Assembly: GCA_937916005.1 (NCBI GenBank)
Contig: CALGIA010000563.1
Coordinates: forward strand, 1 to 10,257
Source: an uncultured Rhodospirillaceae bacterium
GTDB taxonomy: Bacteria; Pseudomonadota; Alphaproteobacteria; MPNO01
Reading direction: 5' to 3'
Length of the DNA: 10,257 bases
Every line of letters starts with the position of its first letter. Positions within the stretch are counted from its first letter, which is position 1. Position numbers and translations under genes: made by a program. Of this stretch, positions 5,411 to 10,257 are shown in pieces. The notes under the pieces are model-generated. The model saw only the letters and a program-made list of their open reading frames with translations, made no database searches and had not been told where the DNA came from.

Positions 5411-7126
5411 ATGCCCAAGCAGACCCTTTCCGACGTCAGCGTATCGGATGCATACCTCGCCCTTCTTGCCGACCGCGGCATTGATTACTGGTTCGCCAAT
5501 GCGGGCACGGATTTCGCCCCCCTTCTGGAGGCCTATGCCAAGGCCCAGACGCTCGGCACCAAAGTGCCGACGCCGATCACCTGTCCCCACGAAAACACCG
5601 CCGTCCATATGGCGATCGGATATTATCTGGTGACCGGCCGGCCCCAGGCCGTGATGGTGCATGTCAATGTGGGCACGGCGAACGGGCTCAACGGCATTCT
5701 CAACGCCAGCCGTGGCAACATCCCCATGCTGTTTACCGCAGGCCGCACGCCGACCAATGAAGACACGCTGCATGGCCATCGCAGCCTGGATATCCACTGG
5801 ACCCAGGAAATGTTCGACCAGTCGGGCATGGTGCGCGAGGCCGTGAAATGGGATTACGAACTGCGCAACGGAGCCCAGCTGGAAACTGTCGTCGACCGCG
5901 CGCTGACCATTTCCATGAGCGAACCGAGGGGACCGTCCTATCTGGCGCTGCCGCGCGAAGTTCTGGGCGAGCAGATGGAAAGCTTTACCTACGATTCCCC
6001 GACCCGCCACCAGCCGGCGGCCCCCCATTCGCCCAACAGGCAGGCGGTGGATGAAACGGCCGCCCTGCTGGCCGGAGCGGAAAACCCCATGATCATCACC
6101 AGCTGGGCGGGCCGCGATCCGGGCGCCTGGCATGCGCTGTCCGATCTGGCCGAACGTCACTGCATCCCCGTGGTCCAGTATCGCAACCGCTATTCATCGA
6201 TCGCCAGCAACCATCCCATGCATATGGGCTATGACCCGGCCGCGCTGATGGAAATCGCCGACGTGATCCTGGTGATCGATTGCGCCGCGCCGTGGCTGCC
6301 GGCGGTTCACAAACCCCGCGCGGACGCGAAGATCATCCACATGGCCGCCGACTCCATGCATGGCTATGTGCCGATCCGCGGCCATGAATGCGATATCGCG
6401 CTGTCCTGCGGCACCACGGAAGGTCTCCAGGTGCTGGACGAAGCCCTGACGGCCCATGCATCCACCGCCAAGTCGCGCATCGACGCCCGCCGGGGCAAAT
6501 TGGCCGAACGCCACGCCAAGCTGCGCGAAGGCTGGGCGGCCACATTGGAGCGGGTCAAGAACGATAGCCCCATGCATCTGGCCTGGGTGTCCCACTGTCT
6601 CAGCCAGGTCAAGGATGACGACACGGTGGTGATCCGCGAATCTTCCATGATGCAGCAATTTTTCGATGTGTCCCAGCCCGCCACGTGCTTCAACGCGGGC
6701 GCGGCCTCGGGCCTCGGCTGGGGCATGGGGGCCGCGCTGGGCGCGAAGCTCGCCACCCCCGACAAGCTGGTGATCGGCACCGAAGGAGACGGCGCCTATA
6801 TGTTTTCCAATCCGGTGTCGGCCCATTACGTGGCGGCGGAACAGGATCTGCCCATCCTGACGGTCGTTTTCAACAACGGAATCTGGAACGCGGTGCGGCG
6901 GTCCACGGTCGGGCTGACCCCGGATGGTTATGCGGCGCGCAGCAACCGGCCGCCGGCGACCATGCTCGACGGCATCACAAACTATGAAAAAATCATGGAA
7001 ATGGTCGATGGTTACGGCGAAAAAGTGACCGACCCGGATGATCTGATCCCGGCCCTGGAACGGGGCATCAAGGCTGTCATGGTCGATCGCCGCCAGGCGG
7101 TGATCAATGTCATTTGTTCGCCATAA
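5411..7126 (+). CDS. Thiamine-diphosphate-requiring enzyme, acetolactate synthase-like superfamily
   Basis: A 571-residue ThDP enzyme, first gene of a rightward operon. Pyrimidine-binding domain about 8-185 with the activating glutamate Glu61 in CPHENTAVHMAIGYY; central domain about 205-350; diphosphate domain about 380-570. The metal motif starts at GDG (459-461) and ends at FNNG (Asn488-Asn489), fully canonical. An Asn/Gly-rich segment after strand 3 (MVHVNVGTANGLNGILNA, about 82-99) matches the cofactor-site loop of the superfamily. It is only distantly similar to the other ThDP enzyme in this window, so the two are not a recent duplication and probably act on different substrates. The start at 5411 is set by AGGAG at 5397-5401. 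The LLM gene begins 24 bases after its stop, so the two are almost certainly cotranscribed. Likely reactions are 2-oxoacid decarboxylation, carboligation, or hydrolytic cleavage of a cyclic or linear diketone as in the cyclohexane-1,2-dione hydrolase and IolD relatives. Which applies cannot be told from sequence. Confidence 0.92.
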   Translation: MPKQTLSDVSVSDAYLALLADRGIDYWFANAGTDFAPLLEAYAKAQTLGTKVPTPITCPHENTAVHMAIGYYLVTGRPQAVMVHVNVGTANGLNGILNASRGNIPMLFTAGRTPTNEDTLHGHRSLDIHWTQEMFDQSGMVREAVKWDYELRNGAQLETVVDRALTISMSEPRGPSYLALPREVLGEQMESFTYDSPTRHQPAAPHSPNRQAVDETAALLAGAENPMIITSWAGRDPGAWHALSDLAERHCIPVVQYRNRYSSIASNHPMHMGYDPAALMEIADVILVIDCAAPWLPAVHKPRADAKIIHMAADSMHGYVPIRGHECDIALSCGTTEGLQVLDEALTAHASTAKSRIDARRGKLAERHAKLREGWAATLERVKNDSPMHLAWVSHCLSQVKDDDTVVIRESSMMQQFFDVSQPATCFNAGAASGLGWGMGAALGAKLATPDKLVIGTEGDGAYMFSNPVSAHYVAAEQDLPILTVVFNNGIWNAVRRSTVGLTPDGYAARSNRPPATMLDGITNYEKIMEMVDGYGEKVTDPDDLIPALERGIKAVMVDRRQAVINVICSP

Positions 7127-7150
7127 GAATATCTGAACTGGAGCGCCGCC

Positions 7151-8413
7151 ATGAAACATCTGTGGTTTCACCTCATGCCCTACACGGATTTGCCCGATGA
7201 TTTTCGGGAAAAACACCCGTCGGTGTGGGTCGATATTGATTCCAAGCTGTTCGACCCCCAGCGCGCCCACCACATGTATAACGACTTCATGGATGAGATG
7301 GAGTACGCCGCCGATGTGGGGTTCGATGCGATCTGCTGCAACGAACATCACTCGAACGGCTACGGGATGATGCCGTCGCCCAATTTGATCGCCACGGCGC
7401 TGGCGCGGCGCGCCAACCCGAACACCATGATCTGCGTGATGGGAAACAGCCTCGCGCTTTATGATCCGCCCATGCGGGTGGCGGAGGAATTCGCCATGAT
7501 CGATTGCATTTCCGGCGGGCGGCTGATCGCCGGGTTCCCGGTCGGCACGCCCATGGACACCTGCTACGCCTATGGCCGCAATCCCAGCGAGCTGCGGGAA
7601 CGCTATCACGAAGCCCATGATCTGGTGCTGCGCGCCTGGACCGAACCGGAAACCTTCTCCTTCAACGGCCGGTTTACCCAGCAGCGCTATGTCAATATCT
7701 GGCCGCGCCCGGTTCAGAAACCGAACCCGCCGATCTGGATTCCCGGCGGCGGTTCGGTGGAAACCTGGCAATGGTGCGCCGAGATGGATTACGTCTATAG
7801 CTACCTGTCCTATTTCGGCTACAAGGCCGGCCGCCAGACGATGCACGGTTTCTGGAATGAAATGGATTCCCTGGGCAAGGACAGGAACCCCTATCGCGCG
7901 GCCTTCCTGCAATTCGTCGGCGTCGCCGAAACCGAAAAAGAGGCCTATGAGCTGTACCGCGAGCCGGCGGAGTATTTCTATGGCCGCTGCCTGCATGTGG
8001 ACCCGCGCTACCTGGCCGCGCCGGGCTATGTCACCGAGGGGACCCAGCGCGCCGGGCTGGAAAGCCAGCTGGCGCGGACGGCGCAGGATACCCGCGCGGC
8101 CATGGCGGTCGATAAATCGGCCCGTGAATTCGACGCCATATTGGAAAACGGATACGTGATCATCGGCACCCCGGACCAGGTCGCCGAACGCCTGCGCGAG
8201 GTCGCCAGGGATCTCAATGTGGGGCATCTGATGCTGCTGTTGCAGTTCGGCAATATGAGCAAGGATCTGGTGAACTATAATTCCAGGCTCTATGCGGAAC
8301 AGGTCATCCCCCAGCTCGCCGATCTGTGGGAAGGATGGGAGGACCATTGGTGGCCCAACCCCATGCCCCTGGCGGACCGCGCCACGCCGAACACGGGAAT
8401 CGCCGCCGAATGA
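7151..8413 (+). CDS. LLM-class (luciferase-like) flavin-dependent monooxygenase
   Basis: A 420-residue TIM-barrel flavin monooxygenase of the bacterial luciferase family, normally using reduced FMN supplied by a separate reductase plus O2. Visible signatures: GFDAICCNEHHSN (57-69, the family's EHH), the barrel strand with ISGGRLIAGFPVGT (120-133), LRERYHEAHDLVLRAW (148-163) and NIWPRPVQKPNPPIWIPGGG (182-201), which belong to the FMN/phosphate region. The C-terminus extends past the barrel and is Trp-rich (DLWEGWEDHWWPNP, about 393-406), somewhat longer than many family members. The start is supported by GGAG at 7140-7143, seven bases before ATG. It is the middle gene of the operon, with 24 bases after the ThDP gene and a stop overlapping an ATGA. 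Family members oxidise aldehydes, ketones, terpenes and, in RutA, open the uracil ring at an amide. Given the amidohydrolases nearby, ring opening of an N-heterocycle is a reasonable inference. No flavin reductase is in the window. Confidence 0.93.
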   Translation: MKHLWFHLMPYTDLPDDFREKHPSVWVDIDSKLFDPQRAHHMYNDFMDEMEYAADVGFDAICCNEHHSNGYGMMPSPNLIATALARRANPNTMICVMGNSLALYDPPMRVAEEFAMIDCISGGRLIAGFPVGTPMDTCYAYGRNPSELRERYHEAHDLVLRAWTEPETFSFNGRFTQQRYVNIWPRPVQKPNPPIWIPGGGSVETWQWCAEMDYVYSYLSYFGYKAGRQTMHGFWNEMDSLGKDRNPYRAAFLQFVGVAETEKEAYELYREPAEYFYGRCLHVDPRYLAAPGYVTEGTQRAGLESQLARTAQDTRAAMAVDKSAREFDAILENGYVIIGTPDQVAERLREVARDLNVGHLMLLLQFGNMSKDLVNYNSRLYAEQVIPQLADLWEGWEDHWWPNPMPLADRATPNTGIAAE

Positions 8414-8457
8414 TGCATCGAAAGAACAAGCGCATAAGTGCTGGAGTCATGTTGTGA
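8410..8457 (+). CDS. Candidate 15-residue micro-ORF bridging LLM and alpha/beta-hydrolase genes
   Basis: An ATG at 8410 overlaps the LLM stop as ATGA. It opens a 15-codon ORF, MMHRKNKRISAGVML, whose TGA (8455-8457) overlaps the GTG start of the next gene at 8454. It fills the 40-bp gap and links both neighbours by start/stop overlaps of the kind used for translational coupling. The peptide is basic (five Lys/Arg). It could be a coupling device rather than a functional peptide, or chance. No good ribosome site precedes 8410 beyond GGGAA at about 8395-8399. Confidence 0.25.
   Translation: MMHRKNKRISAGVML
8443..8446 (+). promoter_or_regulatory. Shine-Dalgarno GGAG that sets the GTG start of the alpha/beta-hydrolase gene
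   Basis: GGAG lies seven bases before GTG 8454. The frame stays open upstream into the LLM gene, but this is the first start codon after that gene with a proper ribosome site. An ATG at 8449 is in another frame. Confidence 0.65.
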
Positions 8458-9236
8458 GCGAACCATCCGTCCAGTTTGTTGATCTGAACGGCGAACCTTG
8501 CCGGGTCTGGCGCAAGGGCGCCGGCCCGGCCCTGGTGTTTTTCCCCGGCCATGGCGGCATGCCCAAATGGATTCCGTTTCTGGATGAACTGGCGGGAAAT
8601 TTCGAAATCATCGTGCCGTCCCTGCCGGGATTTCCCGGGTCGGGCGGATTGCACGCGCTGGACCAGCATATGGACTGGGTGTTGGCGGCCCGGGACATGA
8701 TCGACGGGACAGGCATTGGCGCGAATGCGCTTATCGCGGGATCCGGACCCGGCGCATCGCTGGCCGCCGAGATTGCGGCCCTTTGGCCGGACACCATCGC
8801 CCGGCTGGCGATGATCGCGCCCTGGGGCCTGTTCGATGAAGCCGACCCGACAACCGATCCGTGGAGCGCCAAGGCGCCTGATCTGGGTGCGTTGATGTGT
8901 GCCGACCCGACGCGCTGGGAGGATTTCAGGGCCGCGCCCGACGGCGCAAACTCGGTCGAATGGCCGATTGAACAAACCCGCGCGCTGGAAGCATCGGCGC
9001 GGATATTCTGGCCGCTGGGCGATACCAGGCTTGACCGCCGCCTCGGCCGTATAAAATGTCCGACGCTTTTCATCCGGGGCGATGCGGACCGCATCATCCC
9101 CGCTTCTTACGGTGACAAATTCCGCAACCGGATATCGGGCGACGTTACGATCGAAAACATCCCGGGCGCCGGGCATTTGGCGGAGCTGGATTGCCCGACC
9201 GAGACCGCCCGCATTATTGCCGGTTTCATGAGCTGA
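8454..9236 (+). CDS. Alpha/beta-hydrolase-fold protein lacking the usual serine nucleophile
   Basis: A 260-residue alpha/beta-hydrolase-fold protein, last gene of the ThDP-LLM operon, starting at GTG 8454. The oxyanion-loop region PGHGGMPKWIPFLDEL (31-46), the strand VPSLPGFPGSG (54-64), the acid strand LFIRGDADRIIP (205-216, Asp212) and the histidine loop PGAGHLAELDCP (237-248, His241) are all in order. At the nucleophile elbow the sequence is AGSGPGASLAAEIA (95-108). Aligning the helix that follows with ordinary members puts Gly98 where Ser, Asp or Cys should be; Ser97 is one position early. From memory E. coli RutD also lacks a Ser there (GHALG). The acid and base are kept, so the protein is probably not dead; it may help water attack on a reactive enamine or imine, or act as a lyase. 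Length is normal for a soluble monodomain member. Substrate unknown; a formamide or aminoacrylate-like intermediate from the LLM step would fit the operon. Confidence 0.88.
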   Translation: MSEPSVQFVDLNGEPCRVWRKGAGPALVFFPGHGGMPKWIPFLDELAGNFEIIVPSLPGFPGSGGLHALDQHMDWVLAARDMIDGTGIGANALIAGSGPGASLAAEIAALWPDTIARLAMIAPWGLFDEADPTTDPWSAKAPDLGALMCADPTRWEDFRAAPDGANSVEWPIEQTRALEASARIFWPLGDTRLDRRLGRIKCPTLFIRGDADRIIPASYGDKFRNRISGDVTIENIPGAGHLAELDCPTETARIIAGFMS

Positions 9237-10257
9237 TCAGCAAAACGGGCAACCGCCGCCATCCATCACGAAACTGGCCGGGCTGGCCGGCGGCGGGGTC
9301 TGACGGCTGCGTGTGTCGACCACGATTTCGCCATCGATGAACACGAATGAAATGCCCGGCAGATCGCCATGGGCGATGGCGTCGGTCAGGGTGGTTCCCG
9401 CCGATCCTTCCACCGGGCCGGCGATGATCAGATCGGCCGGCGCGCCCGGTTTCAGGAAACCTTCCGCCAGCCCATGGGCGCGCGCCGTATTGCCGGTCGC
9501 CACGGCCACGGCTTCGCCCGGCGTCAAATCGGCGACCGCCGCCAGAAGCAGGATATTGCGCAACATGCCGCGCGGAATCACGCCGGTGCCGCCCGGCGTG
9601 TCGGTGCCCATGGTCAGACGGTCGAGCCGGCCCTGGCGCTTCAGCCGGTTCGCCACCCGGATGGTGGACCGGTAATTCCCCGAGGACGTGATCTCAAGCG
9701 CGAATTCCGTATGGTCGACCAGCTCGTCCAGATCCGCGTCGGACATGGGGATCGGTCCGCCGGCCACATGGGCCGCGATATCGGGCTGCAACCAGGACAG
9801 CGTGTCATAACCGCAGATCCTGCTGGAGCCGGACCGCGACACCCCGCCGGTGTGAACCTTGGTCAGGATATTGCGCTCGCGGCACCATCGGCTGTAGCGC
9901 AGCGCCTCATCCGGGTCGCTTTCAAGCGGATAAAAAATAAACTTCACCAACAGCGAGCCTGCCGCCGCGAGCCGGTCAAAATGGGCTTCCGTCATGCCCG
10001 GCACCAGAAGGGCCGTGCCGGCGTGGACCTTGACGCCGCTCCACCGCACCCGGCCCGTGGTCGCGCGGGTGACCTCGGCCAGCGACGTCACCAGATCGGG
10101 CGTCAGCGCGTTGAAATCGAGGCCGGGCGCGTGCAGTTCGCCGGCCGAAATCATGGTGGTCGACCCGCCATGCAGATAATTGCCGATCCAGCCGATGGTA
10201 TCCTGGGTCGGCGTCCATTCGCCCATGACCGGATGAATATGGCCGTCGATCAACCCC
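9237..10257 (-). CDS. Enamidase-like amidohydrolase (N-terminus beyond right edge)
   Basis: A metal-dependent amidohydrolase-superfamily enzyme cut by the window edge. The frame enters at G-L-I-D-G-H-I-H, normally preceded by about 60 residues of small beta domain, so the TTG at 10253 is an internal Leu. Numbering from that Leu, ligands are His5 and His7 (DGHIHP), probable carboxylated Lys104 (LVKFIFYP), His134 (KVHTGG), His162 (AHVAGG) and Asp218 (GTDTPGGTG). HGGSTTMISAG (28-38), SGVKVHAGT (72-80), the HTGG region and LPGISFVFIDGE (298-309) recall, from memory, the enamidase of Eubacterium barkeri, which converts 6-oxo-1,4,5,6-tetrahydronicotinate to 2-formylglutarate. The C-terminal beta strands return (PGAPADLIIAGP, about 269-280). 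Odd: the protein ends in MDGGGCPFC, a terminal CxxC. It abuts the alpha/beta-hydrolase stop with zero spacing, convergently. The likely reaction is hydrolysis of a cyclic enamide or lactam; the exact substrate is inferred only. Confidence 0.88.
   Translation of the reverse strand, partial: GLIDGHIHPVMGEWTPTQDTIGWIGNYLHGGSTTMISAGELHAPGLDFNALTPDLVTSLAEVTRATTGRVRWSGVKVHAGTALLVPGMTEAHFDRLAAAGSLLVKFIFYPLESDPDEALRYSRWCRERNILTKVHTGGVSRSGSSRICGYDTLSWLQPDIAAHVAGGPIPMSDADLDELVDHTEFALEITSSGNYRSTIRVANRLKRQGRLDRLTMGTDTPGGTGVIPRGMLRNILLLAAVADLTPGEAVAVATGNTARAHGLAEGFLKPGAPADLIIAGPVEGSAGTTLTDAIAHGDLPGISFVFIDGEIVVDTRSRQTPPPASPASFVMDGGGCPFC

Noticed and set aside
6194..8347. 717-codon open frame on the minus strand opposite the ThDP and LLM genes
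   Set aside because: It spans two genes with clear catalytic motifs on the plus strand, and its translation is rich in Gly, Arg, His and Pro with no recognisable domain. Long antisense frames are expected in GC-rich coding DNA with GC-ending codons.
8292..8453. Upstream extension of the alpha/beta-hydrolase into the LLM gene
   Set aside because: It would overlap the LLM coding region by about 120 bases, is Arg/Pro-rich and lacks a ribosome site; GTG 8454 has GGAG seven bases upstream.
8304..9176. 290-codon minus-strand frame opposite the alpha/beta-hydrolase gene
   Set aside because: Arg/Gly/Pro-rich composition, no motif and no ribosome site; the plus-strand frame carries the full alpha/beta-hydrolase motif order.
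2927..9236. Classic rut (uracil) operon
   Set aside because: Although LLM, RutB-like and RutD-like folds occur, they are on separate units, RutC, RutE and RutF are absent, and the LLM protein does not resemble RutA beyond the family fold.

Overview
The window is a gene-dense, GC-rich stretch from what looks like an alphaproteobacterium, possibly a Rhodospirillales-type lineage. The reasoning is the PleC/DivJ-like histidine-kinase core at the left end, the GC-ending codons, GTG/TTG starts and tight packing. This is inference from style and motifs; nothing here fixes the species. No RNA gene, CRISPR array, transposase or integrase was seen.

Layout: (1) 2-1156 (+), a soluble PAS-HisKA-HATPase histidine kinase whose frame is open at the left edge. 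(2) 1157-2782 (-), a thiamine-diphosphate (ThDP) enzyme. (3) 2927-3589 (+), a RutB-like isochorismatase-fold amidohydrolase, divergent from (2) across 144 bp. (4) 3657-5300 (-), an FAD aromatic-ring monooxygenase of the phenol-hydroxylase/TfdB type. (5) 5411-8413 and 8454-9236 (+), an apparent operon: a second ThDP enzyme, a luciferase-like (LLM) flavin monooxygenase and an alpha/beta-hydrolase-fold protein. (6) 9237 to the right edge (-), an enamidase-like amidohydrolase missing its N-terminus. Two of the three convergent gene pairs have stop codons that abut with zero bases between them.

From the sequence, seven of the eight main genes are catabolic-type enzymes. Three of them (LLM oxygenase, RutB-like cysteine hydrolase, alpha/beta-hydrolase lacking a serine nucleophile) share folds with RutA, RutB and RutD of the pyrimidine ring-opening pathway. 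The last gene resembles the enamidase of nicotinate fermentation. My inference is an aerobic pathway for a cyclic nitrogen compound (N-heteroaromatic, lactam or cyclic ureide): ring hydroxylation by the FAD enzyme and/or opening by the LLM enzyme, hydrolysis of enamide or amide bonds by the enamidase-like and RutB-like enzymes, and C-C cleavage or decarboxylation of oxo-acid products by the ThDP enzymes. I do not recognise this exact gene combination as a described pathway, and the substrate cannot be read from the sequence. No transporter, flavin reductase or transcriptional regulator lies inside the window, so the locus probably continues to the right.

Control signals are modest: a perfect 13-bp palindrome in the divergent region at 5301-5410, a smaller inverted repeat and a weak promoter pair in 2783-2926, and several clear Shine-Dalgarno sites that decide start codons. 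Two tiny ORFs, one bridging two operon genes and one behind the FAD monooxygenase, are offered as low-confidence candidates.
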